12,207 nucleotides of DNA, taken from positions 1-12,207 of the forward strand of contig JAUYAJ010000043.1 in NCBI GenBank assembly GCA_030693565.1, read 5' to 3'. This document shows, in pieces, positions 1-8,017 of the stretch. The position numbers and the translations under genes are program-made. Position 1 is the stretch's first letter. Each line of letters starts with the position of its first letter. The notes beneath the pieces are model-generated. The model ran no database searches. It worked only from the letters and a program-made list of their open reading frames with translations, and was not told the origin of the DNA. Origin of the DNA: Rubrivivax sp. Its GTDB lineage: Bacteria; Pseudomonadota; Gammaproteobacteria; Burkholderiales; Burkholderiaceae_C.

Positions 1-1101
1 GAGCCGGATGCAGATGCCGTAGGCGACGCGGCCGCAGCGGCCGGCGCGCTGGTTCGCCGCCGCCTGGCTGATGGGTTCGAACAGCAACTGCTCGACCTTG
101 CTGCGGTAGCTGTAGCGCTTGACACGCGCCAGCCCGCTGTCGACGACATAGCGGATGCCAGGCACCGTCAGCGAGGTTTCGGCGACGTTGGTGGCCAGCA
201 CGATGCGCCGGCCATTGCCGGCGTCGAACACCCGGTCTTGTTCAGCCTGCGACAAGCGGGCGAACAGCGGCAGCACTTCGGGCAGCGGGCCGCCGCGCGA
301 GACCTGCGCCAGGTGCTTGCGCAGATGGTCGCTGGCTTCGCGGATCTCGCGCTCGCCGGGCAGAAAGACCAGGATGTCGCCGGCACTGCCGTCGCGCCAC
401 AGTTCGTCGACGGCGTCGGCGATGGCGTCGTTGAGGTCGTGGTCGCGGCGCTCCTCGAAGGGCCGCCAGCGCTGCTCGACCGGGAACAAGCGGCCCGACA
501 CCATGATCACCGGCGCCGGGCCTTGGGCCGAGGCGAAGTGCTGGGCAAAGCGTTCGGCGTCGATGGTGGCCGAAGTGACGATGACTTTTAGGTCGGGCCG
601 GCGCGGCAGGATTTGCCGCAGGTGGCCGAGCAGGAAGTCGATGTTCAGGCTGCGCTCATGGGCCTCGTCGATGATCAGCGTGTCGTAGGCGCGCAGCAGC
701 GGGTCGTTCTGGGTTTCGGCCAGCAAGATGCCGTCGGTCATCAGCTTGACCGAGGCGCCGGCGTGCAGCCGGTCCTGAAAGCGCACCTTGAAGCCGACCA
801 CGTCACCCAGCGGCGACTTCAGCTCGTCGGCAATGCGCTTGGCGACGCTGGACGCGGCAATGCGACGCGGCTGGGTGTGGCCGATCAGCCCGCTGCCGCC
901 GGCGCCCAGGCCGCGGCCGAGTTCGAGCACGATCTTGGGCAGCTGGGTGGTCTTGCCCGATCCGGTCTCGCCGCAGACGATGACCACCGGGTGCGCGGCA
1001 ATGGCGTGCGCTATCTCGTCGCGCCGGGTGGAGACCGGCAGCGACTCGGGGTAGGTGATCGGCGGGAGGGGGTTGGCCTGAACGGCACGACGCGAGGGCA
1101 C
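1..1101 (-). CDS. hrpA: ATP-dependent RNA helicase HrpA (DEAH box), N-terminal part, cut by window edge
   Basis: The first 367 codons of a DEAH/RHA-family helicase are present, and the frame is open to the window edge. Motifs seen in order: Walker A GETGSGKT (residues 44-51), DEAH (145-148), SAT (177-179), a motif V stretch reading LATNVAETS, and motif VI QRAGRCGR (351-358). The run around motif VI closely matches E. coli HrpA, a protein of about 1300 residues, so roughly 930 residues lie outside. The family couples NTP hydrolysis to RNA remodelling; HrpA has been linked to fimbrial mRNA processing and rescue of stalled ribosomes in E. coli. I chose the GTG at 1101 because the conserved PPITYPESLPVS segment follows at once. 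A TTG 33 bases upstream, overlapping the stop of the VOC gene, is the alternative. No Shine-Dalgarno sits at normal spacing, but GATAAT lies 9 bases upstream. Product call firm, start moderately sure. Confidence 0.95.
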   Translation of the reverse strand, partial: MPSRRAVQANPLPPITYPESLPVSTRRDEIAHAIAAHPVVIVCGETGSGKTTQLPKIVLELGRGLGAGGSGLIGHTQPRRIAASSVAKRIADELKSPLGDVVGFKVRFQDRLHAGASVKLMTDGILLAETQNDPLLRAYDTLIIDEAHERSLNIDFLLGHLRQILPRRPDLKVIVTSATIDAERFAQHFASAQGPAPVIMVSGRLFPVEQRWRPFEERRDHDLNDAIADAVDELWRDGSAGDILVFLPGEREIREASDHLRKHLAQVSRGGPLPEVLPLFARLSQAEQDRVFDAGNGRRIVLATNVAETSLTVPGIRYVVDSGLARVKRYSYRSKVEQLLFEPISQAAANQRAGRCGRVAYGICIRL

Positions 1102-1110
1102 GGGGCGCGG

Positions 1111-1116
1111 ATTATC
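1111..1116 (-). promoter_or_regulatory. Candidate -10 hexamer (GATAAT) for hrpA
   Basis: GATAAT matches TATAAT at 5 of 6 positions and ends 9 bases before the hrpA GTG, so transcription would start within a few bases of the start codon. A TTGACC at 1134-1129 resembles a -35, but the 12-base spacer is too short for sigma-70, which weakens the call. The gene may instead be transcribed from the VOC promoter upstream. Confidence 0.35.
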
Positions 1117-1130
1117 TCCGCGCGCGGCGG

Positions 1131-1520
1131 TCAACCCGGCATCGCGTAGGTAATGACACTGATCGTCGCCCCTTGCGGATCACGAATCTGCGCCATCCGC
1201 CCCACCCCCGGCACGTCCATCGGCGGCATCACCACCTGGCCGCCGAGCGCGGTGCATTGCTCCAGCGTGCGGTCGACGTTGTCCACCGTCACGTAGCAGC
1301 CCCAGGCCGGCGCCCCGGCCGCGTCTTCCTTGGGCAGGCTCATGATGCCGCCCACCGAGGTGTCGCCCAGCTTGGCCACGCGGTACTCGCCAGCGTCGCC
1401 CATGTCCATGGTTTCCACCGTCCAGCCGAACAAGCTGCCGTAGAACTCGCTGGCGGCGCCCGGTTGCGGTGTTGCCAGTTCAGACCAGCTGAAGGCGCCA
1501 TGGGTCTTGTTTGCATCCAT
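1131..1520 (-). CDS. VOC-superfamily (glyoxalase/bleomycin-resistance fold) protein
   Basis: This 129-residue protein begins MDANKTHGAFSWSELATPQP and contains the AASEFYGSLFGW segment, followed by a GGIM strand and a C-terminal half with VDNVDRTLEQ, GGQVVMPPMDVPG and IRDPQGATISVI. This is the usual two beta-alpha-beta-beta-beta-module pattern of single-domain VOC proteins of the CFP30B-like type. The substrate is unknown and I cannot assign a confident metal-ligand set, so no enzyme name is given. The start is set by an AGGAG Shine-Dalgarno about 8 bases upstream. A much longer in-frame extension exists upstream but runs antisense through argA and is rejected. hrpA starts 29 bases after the stop, so the two may be cotranscribed. 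No secretion signal is visible, which suggests a cytoplasmic protein. Confidence 0.88.
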   Translation of the reverse strand: MDANKTHGAFSWSELATPQPGAASEFYGSLFGWTVETMDMGDAGEYRVAKLGDTSVGGIMSLPKEDAAGAPAWGCYVTVDNVDRTLEQCTALGGQVVMPPMDVPGVGRMAQIRDPQGATISVITYAMPG

Positions 1521-1553
1521 CGTCGATCTCCTGGTGGCCGTGGTGGATCGGTC

Positions 1554-1582
1554 ATGCTGCGCCGGCCCGCCCGGGCTGTCAA
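1554..1582 (-). promoter_or_regulatory. Candidate sigma-70 promoter of the VOC gene
   Basis: On the minus strand a perfect TTGACA (1582-1577) is followed after 17 bases by CAGCAT (1559-1554), a weak -10 matching 3 of 6. It lies in the 114-base divergent interval between the VOC gene and argA, 34 bases before the VOC start. The perfect -35 and ideal spacer support it; the poor -10 limits confidence. Confidence 0.4.
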
Positions 1583-1618
1583 TTGGCGCCCGTCGGCTGG
1601 CGGCGTGGGGCGCTGCGG

Positions 1619-1624
1619 CACAAT
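1619..1624 (+). promoter_or_regulatory. Candidate -10 hexamer (CACAAT) for argA
   Basis: CACAAT (4 of 6 to TATAAT) ends 10 bases before the argA ATG. No convincing -35 is seen 16-18 bases upstream. With the absence of a Shine-Dalgarno this suggests an mRNA with almost no leader, but the hexamer alone is weak evidence. Confidence 0.3.
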
Positions 1625-1634
1625 CCGCCCCAGC

Positions 1635-2975
<1,341 letters not shown>

Positions 2976-2989
2976 TCAAGGAGAGCTGT

Positions 2990-3262
2990 ATGACCCGCAT
3001 GGTGCAATGTGTTTACCTCAAGAAAGAAGGCGAAGGCCTGAGCTTCGCCCCCTACCCCGGCGAGCTTGGCAAGCGCATCTACGACAGCGTCTGCAAAGAA
3101 GGCTTCGAGGCCTGGAAGAAGCACCAGACCATGCTGGTGAACGAGAACCGCCTCAACCTGGCCGATGCGCGGGCACGCCAGTACCTGGCGCGCCAGATGG
3201 AGCAGTTCTTCTTCGGCACCGGCGCCGAACAGCCGGCCGGCTACGTACCACCCTCGGCCTGA
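2990..3262 (+). CDS. yggX: Probable Fe(II)-trafficking protein YggX
   Basis: This 90-residue protein is nearly the length of E. coli YggX (91). It carries the family signature YPGELGKRIYDSV, then EAWKK-like FEAWKKHQTMLVNENRLN, and a C-terminal GYVPP. Cys7 in MVQCVYL matches the single conserved cysteine of the family. Work in enterobacteria links YggX to handling of labile ferrous iron and to protection of iron-sulfur enzymes from oxidative damage; it is a small cytoplasmic protein. An AAGGAG Shine-Dalgarno at 2978-2983 fixes the start. It begins 14 bases after argA, which suggests cotranscription, although the functional link to arginine synthesis is not obvious. The next gene is an iron-uptake protein, but a hairpin and a separate Fur-type control region lie between them. 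Confidence 0.96.
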   Translation: MTRMVQCVYLKKEGEGLSFAPYPGELGKRIYDSVCKEGFEAWKKHQTMLVNENRLNLADARARQYLARQMEQFFFGTGAEQPAGYVPPSA

Positions 3263-3269
3263 GCGACCC

Positions 3270-3288
3270 AGGGCGCCGTGTGCGCCCT
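3270..3288 (+). terminator. Hairpin after yggX, possible terminator of argA-yggX
   Basis: A perfect 7-bp stem AGGGCGC/GCGCCCT with a 5-base loop lies 8 bases after the yggX stop. Only two T residues follow, so it is a poor intrinsic terminator. Its last base is the first T of a TTGACC that may be the -35 of the next gene. Confidence 0.45.
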
Positions 3289-3303
3289 TGACCTCAGTCA
3301 AGT

Positions 3304-3322
3304 ATTGCGAATCATTCTCGTT
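3304..3322 (+). promoter_or_regulatory. Fur box upstream of the iron-binding protein gene
   Basis: The 15-base core at 3306-3320 (TGCGAATCATTCTCG) matches 10 of 14 scored positions of the 7-1-7 Fur consensus TGATAATnATTATCA, with the AAT-n-ATT centre intact. It lies about 46 bases before the start codon and just downstream of TTGACC (3288-3293), a good -35, so bound Fur would cover the likely -10 region. This predicts repression when iron is plentiful. The gene downstream being a ferric-iron-binding protein supports the call. I cannot fix the -10 hexamer with certainty. Confidence 0.72.
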
Positions 3323-3367
3323 AGCATGTACACTTCGGCATCGTCGAAACAACGCACCGGAGTTCGC

Positions 3368-4426
3368 ATGACCTTCTCAGGCTGGAAACGCCGCCTGGCC
3401 GCCACTGGCGCCGCCCTCACCGCCCTCGCCGTCCTCGTTCCTGGCGCTCAGGCCCAGGACAAAGTGCTGAACCTGTATTCGGCTCGCCACTACCAGACCG
3501 ACGAAGCGCTGTATCAGAACTTCACCCGCGCCACCGGCATTCGCATCAACCGCGTCGATCTCGACGACGCAGGTTTGCTGGCGCGGCTGCAAACCGAAGG
3601 CCGCTCCAGCCCGGCTGACGTGATCTTGCTGGTCGACGCCGCCCGGCTCTGGCGCGCCGAAGTCGACGGCCTGTTCCAGCCCGTCAAGAGCAAGATACTC
3701 GACGAGCGAATTCCCGCCGCCTTGCGCGGCAAGGACGATGGCCAAGGTTCGCAATGGTTTGGCCTGTCGACACGTGCCCGCGTGATCGTTTATGACAAAC
3801 AGCGTGTGGCCAAAAAAGACGTCGAGACCTACGAGAAACTCGCCGACCCGGTGAACAAGGGCTTGGTCTGCACGCGCTCAGGCTCGCACCCCTACAACCT
3901 GTCGCTGTTCAGCGCCATGTTCGTTCACCTCGGCGCGGCCGGCACGGAAACCTGGCTCAAGGGCGTGACCCACAACATGGCGCGGGCACCCAAGGGCGGC
4001 GACACCGACCAGATCCGCGCCGTGGCCAGCGGCGAATGCGGCATCGCGGTGACCAACACCTATTACCTGGCGCGGCTGATGCGCTCGAGCGCACCGGCCG
4101 ACCGCAGCGTCATCGAGCGTGTCGGCGTCGTCTTCCCCAACCAGGCCGATCACGGCACCCACGTCAATATTGCCGGTGGCGCGGTGGCACGAAACGCCAA
4201 GAATGTGGAATCGGCAGTGCGATTCCTGGAATACCTGGCCAGCGATGAAGCGCAAGGGTATTTTGCCAACGGCAACAACGAATGGCCTGCGGTGCGCAGC
4301 GTCAAACTCAGCAATCCGGCACTGGAGGCGATGGGGCCTTTCAAGGCGGAAACGGTTCCTATCGCCGTCATCGGCCAGAACCAATCCAAGGTGCAGGAGA
4401 TTCTCGACCGCGTTGGATACCGCTGA
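3368..4426 (+). CDS. Fe(3+) ABC-transporter periplasmic binding protein (FutA/FbpA type)
   Basis: This 352-residue protein has a Sec signal peptide: KRR at 7-9, a hydrophobic core, and a predicted cut after AQA (residue 29). The mature form begins QDKVLNLYSARHYQTDEALY, the characteristic opening of FutA/FbpA ferric-iron-binding proteins. Candidate iron ligands seen are Tyr37, His41 and Tyr42 near the mature N-terminus and the Tyr232-Tyr233 pair in NTYYLARL, the tyrosine cluster used by this family. It should deliver ferric iron to an inner-membrane permease and ATPase, but neither is beside it: a terminator follows and the next gene is H-NS-like. A GGAG Shine-Dalgarno ends 5 bases before the ATG. 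An in-frame upstream start is rejected because it would put the Fur box inside the gene and bury the signal peptide. Metal identity (iron rather than another substrate) rests on family resemblance and the Fur box. Confidence 0.92.
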   Translation: MTFSGWKRRLAATGAALTALAVLVPGAQAQDKVLNLYSARHYQTDEALYQNFTRATGIRINRVDLDDAGLLARLQTEGRSSPADVILLVDAARLWRAEVDGLFQPVKSKILDERIPAALRGKDDGQGSQWFGLSTRARVIVYDKQRVAKKDVETYEKLADPVNKGLVCTRSGSHPYNLSLFSAMFVHLGAAGTETWLKGVTHNMARAPKGGDTDQIRAVASGECGIAVTNTYYLARLMRSSAPADRSVIERVGVVFPNQADHGTHVNIAGGAVARNAKNVESAVRFLEYLASDEAQGYFANGNNEWPAVRSVKLSNPALEAMGPFKAETVPIAVIGQNQSKVQEILDRVGYR

Positions 4427-4452
4427 CGCGTTACAACGACAGTGCACCTAAG

Positions 4453-4475
4453 AGCCCGCCACAGCGGGCTTTTTT
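4453..4475 (+). terminator. Intrinsic terminator of the iron-binding protein gene
   Basis: A perfect 7-bp stem AGCCCGC/GCGGGCT closes a CACA loop and is followed directly by TTTTT. It lies 26 bases after the stop codon. This is the clearest rho-independent terminator in the window. Confidence 0.9.
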
Positions 4476-4483
4476 GCTATATT
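4475..4483 (+). promoter_or_regulatory. Extended -10 promoter candidate for the H-NS-family gene
   Basis: TGCTATATT fits the extended -10 pattern TGnTATAAT with one mismatch and begins on the last T of the preceding terminator tract. A start point near 4490 would give a leader of about 28 bases including the GGAG at 4507-4510. The -35 position falls in the GC-rich terminator stem and shows no match, as can occur with extended -10 promoters. Confidence 0.45.
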
Positions 4484-4517
4484 TCCGGCTGCATATTGGC
4501 AACCTCGGAGATATTGA

Positions 4518-4823
4518 ATGACATCGCTGAACGAACTGCTCTCACAAAAGGCTGCCCTCGAGCGTCAGATTCTGGATGTCCAGCGCGAGGAGCGCGCTGC
4601 CGCCATCGCCCAGGTGAAGGCCTTGATGGCCGATCATGGATTGAGCCTGTCCGACCTGGGCACACGCGCCATGACCGCGCCGCGCCGCGCCGCCGGCGGC
4701 AAGGTGCCTGCCAAGTTCCGCGATCCGGTCACCGGCAATTCCTGGTCGGGGCGCGGACTGCAGCCCAATTGGCTCAAGGCCGCGCTGGCCGCTGGTCGCA
4801 AGCTGAGCGACTTCGCCGTCTGA
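4518..4823 (+). CDS. H-NS-family nucleoid-associated protein (short form)
   Basis: This 101-residue protein has the family layout: a charged N-terminal helix (about residues 1-45) for oligomerisation, a basic linker PRRAAGGK, and a C-terminal DNA-binding domain KFRDPVTGNSWSGRG...PNWL (about 66-90). It is shorter than E. coli H-NS (137) but normal for the short H-NS-like proteins of Burkholderiales. Such proteins bind AT-rich DNA through an AT-hook-like loop and silence acquired genes. The loop here reads Arg79-Gly80-Leu81, where the common form in these relatives is Arg-Gly-Arg, so one minor-groove arginine is missing. A GGAG Shine-Dalgarno lies 7 bases before the ATG. The gene stands alone between two terminator-like hairpins. 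The final four residues DFAV are unremarkable. No specific symbol is assigned because these genomes usually carry several paralogues. Confidence 0.92.
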   Translation: MTSLNELLSQKAALERQILDVQREERAAAIAQVKALMADHGLSLSDLGTRAMTAPRRAAGGKVPAKFRDPVTGNSWSGRGLQPNWLKAALAAGRKLSDFAV

Positions 4824-4847
4824 CGCATGGCGCCGGCGCCGAGCCTG

Positions 4848-4867
4848 AGGGGCCGCGCCGGCCCTTT
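4848..4867 (+). terminator. Weak terminator-like hairpin after the H-NS-family gene
   Basis: AGGGGCCG and CGGCCCT form a 7-bp stem with one bulged G and a 3-base loop, ending in TTT. The T tract is short. It lies 24 bases after the stop codon in a 127-base intergenic gap that otherwise shows only a possible TAGCAT -10 at 4920-4925. Confidence 0.4.
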
Positions 4868-4950
4868 ATCGGCCCGCTGGGGCGGGCATCCACCGGGCCG
4901 CGACCCGTGGCGGTCGCGATAGCATCCGTGGCCACTTCGTTCCGGATCCT

Positions 4951-7900
4951 GTGACCCCCGACACCTCCCTTCAGCCGACCTGGCGCAGCCTCGCGCTGCG
5001 CTCATTCGCCGGTGCGCGCCCGCTGCAGCACCTGGGCATCGGCGCGGCGTCGTTGCTGCTCGCCTTGCTGGGTTCGATCGCGCTGCCGGCATCGCCCTGG
5101 AGCATACTGACCTTGCCCTGTGGCCTGGCGCTGGCGGCCATGTGGCGCTGGGGGCCGTCAAGCTTGGGCGCCGCCGCCGCCGGCGTCTTGCTGGCCTTGC
5201 TGAGCCTCATGACGCCGCCGCTGCAGGCGCTGGCGGCCACCGCGGCGATGTCGGCGGGCTTGCTGCTCGCGTACAGGGCGCTGCGCGCCACATCGTTCGA
5301 CCCGCGGCTGGAACGCGCCCGCGATCTGGGCTGGCTGCTGCTGGCCGTGTGCCTGCTGGCAGCACCCGTGACGGTCTTGCTGGTTGGCCTGGCTTGGACT
5401 GCGGCGCCCGACGTCGCTGCGCCGCCGTGGGCTGCGCAAACGCTGGCGGCCTGGGGCTTGCTCAGCATCGGCATGCTGATCACCGCCGCGGCCGTGCTGG
5501 CGGTTCAGCGCCAGGCGCTGAACGCCATGCAGCCGACGTCGCGTCTGCTGCAAACCGTCGTGCTCGTGCTGACGGCGCTGGCCGTCACGCCGCTGCTGCT
5601 GCCGTCGACCGGGCTGCTGCCCGGCTGGAGCGACACACTGGCCTTCCTGCCGCACTTGCTGCTGGCCGCCTTGGTCTGGCGCGCCGGACCTGGCATCGCT
5701 GCCGTCACGCTCTTCGTGCAGGCGCTGACGGCAACCTGGATCACGACGCTGCAACCGGCAACGCCGGTTCCCTGGGGTGCTGCCGATCCCGCCTTGACGT
5801 CGCTCGCCAGCACCCTGGGCTCGCTGCTGGCGGTCTGGCTGCTCGCGCATGCGGCGGCGGCCGAAGCCGCCTGGAGTGAACAGCGCTGGGAATGGGCGCT
5901 CGACGGCTCGCGGCTGGGCGTCGCCGACTGGCATCTGCGCCAGCCCGACAGTTTTGTCTCCGCCGCCTGGTGCGCGCTGGCGCGCATCGGCAGCCGCGGC
6001 TGGACACCGACCGGCTGGCTGCAGCAAGTCCATGCCGATGACCGACCGGCTTTGGAGCGCGCCATCACCCAGGTGACGGCGGGCGCCGACGGCCGGCTGC
6101 AGCTGGAACTGCGCATGCCGGGCGCGTCGGCCTGGCGCTGGATGGAGGCCACGCTGCTGGTCATCGAACGCGACCCCTCCGGGCAGCCGCTGCGGCTGCT
6201 GGCCACGCTGGCCGATGTCGACGACCGCCACGACGCGCAAGAGCGCCAGCGCCTGTCGGTGAGCCTGTTCCAGCACTTGCACGAAGGCTTGCTGATCACC
6301 GACGCCGACTTGCACGTGCTCGACGCCAACCCCGCTTATTCGCAGATCCTGGGCGTTCCGCATGCCGAGTTGATCGGCACCGTGCCGTCGCTGCTGCGGC
6401 CCACGCCCGCCGACCCGCTGGCGCGCCAGCAGCGCGCCGCCATGTGGTCGGGCCTGCGCGCCAGCGGCAGCTGGCGCGGCGAATTGCTCGAGCGCCGGCG
6501 CAGCGGAGAGCTGTGCACGCTGCAAGCCACCATCTCCACCGTGCCGGGCACCGGCCAGGACCTGCACTACCACGTGCTCGTCATCTCCGACATCACCGAG
6601 CAGCGCGTGCAGCGCGAACAGCTGGAACGCCAGGCTCACTTCGACGAACTGACCCGGCTGCCCAACCGCGCCCGCCTCTCGGTGCTGCTGGCCGAGGCCA
6701 TCCGCGCCGCCGACCGCGACGGCTACCTGCTGGCGGTGTGCTATCTCGACCTCGACCGCTTCAAACCGGTGAACGACCGTTTCGGCCACGCCGCCGGCGA
6801 CCGCCTGCTCGCCGAACTGGCCGGCCGGCTGCGCAGCGCGCTGCGCAGCCGCGAGCACTGGGCCGACTCGGCAGCCCGGCTCGGCGGCGACGAGTTCGTG
6901 CTGCTGCTGCGCGCCGGCACCATCGAGGAAGCGCGGCTGGCGGTCGAACGTGTGCTGCGCGTGGTCGCCCAGCCCTACTTGCTCGACCCTGGTCAGGACC
7001 CCGTACAAGTCACCGCCAGCATGGGCGCCACCGTCTACCCCATCGACCACAGCGACGCCGACACCTTGCTGCGCCACGCCGACCATGCGATGTACGGCGC
7101 CAAGCAGTCGGGCCGCAACGGCTACCTGTTCTTCGACCCCGAGCACCGGCGTCGCACCGAAGAGCGCGTGATGGCGATCGGCCGCGTGCAAGAGGCGCTG
7201 GACCGCTCGGAGTTCATCCTCTACTACCAGCCCAAGGTCGACATGCGCAGCGGCAAGGTGCTGGGCCTGGAGGCCTTGCTGCGCTGGGAGCATCCGCAGC
7301 AAGGGCTGATCGCGCCGCTGCAGTTCCTGCCCTTGATCGAGAACACCGGGCTGTCGGCGCGCGTTGGCGACTGGGTGTTCGGCCAGGCGCTCGATCACCT
7401 CGTGCACTGGCGCAGCCTGGGCCTGGACATCGCCGTCAGCGTCAACGTCTCGGCGCGTCATCTGCAGGAGCCCGACTTCGCCCAGCGGCTGTCGGAGCTG
7501 CTGGCGCGGCACCCGGAGTCGCTGGCCCCGCATGTCGAGCTGGAAATGCTGGAGACCGCCGCCCATGCCGACATCGACGCCACGTCGGCGCTGCTGGCGC
7601 GCTGCCGCACGCTGGGCGTGCGCTTCGCGCTCGACGACTTCGGCACCGGCTACTCGACGCTCACCTACCTGAAGAAGCTGCCGGTGGACGTGCTGAAGAT
7701 CGACCGCTCCTTCGTCCACCACATGCTTGACGACGTCCAGGACCGCGCCATCGTCGAAGGCGTGATCGGCCTGGCGCGCACCTTTGGCTGCACCGTCGTC
7801 GCCGAGGGTGTGGAGTCGCCGGCGCAGGCGCGCGCGCTGCTCGAGATGGGCTGCGACATCGGCCAGGGCACCGGCATCGCCGCGCCGATGCCGGGGGCGC

Positions 7901-7995
7901 TGGTGGCCGACTGGGTGGGCGACTACAAGGGCATGTTTGCACTGGCGCCGGCCACGCCGCCGGCGCTGCCCAAGGCCGCCGCCGCGTCCGACTGA
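4951..7995 (+). CDS. Membrane-bound PAS-PAS-GGDEF-EAL c-di-GMP enzyme
   Basis: This 1014-residue protein has an N-terminal membrane sensor of roughly 8-10 hydrophobic helices (about residues 25-305, possibly MASE1-like), two PAS domains (about 312-430 and 436-555), a GGDEF domain (about 568-730) and an EAL domain (about 745-1000). The GGDEF part has DLDRFKPVNDRFGH and an intact GGDEF at 645-649, so cyclase activity is plausible. The inhibitory I-site, usually RxxD, reads HWAD (636-639), so product inhibition may be lost. The EAL part has EAL (774-776), DDFGTG (895-900), Lys916 in LKID, EGVE (952-955) and Gln972-Gly973, the residues expected for an active phosphodiesterase. Net activity cannot be decided from sequence. 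The GTG start lacks a clear Shine-Dalgarno, but the reading frame fits the first hydrophobic helix well. dnaG follows after 22 bases. Confidence 0.93.
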   Translation: MTPDTSLQPTWRSLALRSFAGARPLQHLGIGAASLLLALLGSIALPASPWSILTLPCGLALAAMWRWGPSSLGAAAAGVLLALLSLMTPPLQALAATAAMSAGLLLAYRALRATSFDPRLERARDLGWLLLAVCLLAAPVTVLLVGLAWTAAPDVAAPPWAAQTLAAWGLLSIGMLITAAAVLAVQRQALNAMQPTSRLLQTVVLVLTALAVTPLLLPSTGLLPGWSDTLAFLPHLLLAALVWRAGPGIAAVTLFVQALTATWITTLQPATPVPWGAADPALTSLASTLGSLLAVWLLAHAAAAEAAWSEQRWEWALDGSRLGVADWHLRQPDSFVSAAWCALARIGSRGWTPTGWLQQVHADDRPALERAITQVTAGADGRLQLELRMPGASAWRWMEATLLVIERDPSGQPLRLLATLADVDDRHDAQERQRLSVSLFQHLHEGLLITDADLHVLDANPAYSQILGVPHAELIGTVPSLLRPTPADPLARQQRAAMWSGLRASGSWRGELLERRRSGELCTLQATISTVPGTGQDLHYHVLVISDITEQRVQREQLERQAHFDELTRLPNRARLSVLLAEAIRAADRDGYLLAVCYLDLDRFKPVNDRFGHAAGDRLLAELAGRLRSALRSREHWADSAARLGGDEFVLLLRAGTIEEARLAVERVLRVVAQPYLLDPGQDPVQVTASMGATVYPIDHSDADTLLRHADHAMYGAKQSGRNGYLFFDPEHRRRTEERVMAIGRVQEALDRSEFILYYQPKVDMRSGKVLGLEALLRWEHPQQGLIAPLQFLPLIENTGLSARVGDWVFGQALDHLVHWRSLGLDIAVSVNVSARHLQEPDFAQRLSELLARHPESLAPHVELEMLETAAHADIDATSALLARCRTLGVRFALDDFGTGYSTLTYLKKLPVDVLKIDRSFVHHMLDDVQDRAIVEGVIGLARTFGCTVVAEGVESPAQARALLEMGCDIGQGTGIAAPMPGALVADWVGDYKGMFALAPATPPALPKAAAASD

Positions 7996-8005
7996 CCGCC
8001 TTGGC

Positions 8006-8011
8006 TAGACT
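8006..8011 (+). promoter_or_regulatory. Candidate -10 hexamer (TAGACT) for dnaG
   Basis: TAGACT (4 of 6 to TATAAT) ends 6 bases before the dnaG GTG, which would place the transcript start at the start codon itself. No good -35 is visible. Cotranscription from the GGDEF-EAL gene, whose stop is 22 bases upstream of dnaG, is an equal possibility. Confidence 0.28.
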
Positions 8012-8017
8012 TCGGCG

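Noticed and set aside
1132..1134. TTG start for hrpA overlapping the VOC stop
   Set aside because: No Shine-Dalgarno and no family-like sequence between it and the GTG at 1101; kept only as an alternative.
1173..1634. In-frame N-terminal extension of argA upstream of the ATG at 1635
   Set aside because: It runs antisense through the VOC gene and its promoter and has no resemblance to ArgA, whose normal N-terminus begins at 1635.
3278..3367. Upstream start for the iron-binding protein
   Set aside because: It would place the Fur box in coding sequence and move the signal peptide away from the N-terminus; the ATG at 3368 has a Shine-Dalgarno.
5158..7722. 854-codon minus-strand open frame
   Set aside because: It lies entirely antisense to the GGDEF-EAL gene, whose domains are certain; composition is low-complexity Gln/Arg/Gly typical of GC-rich shadow frames.
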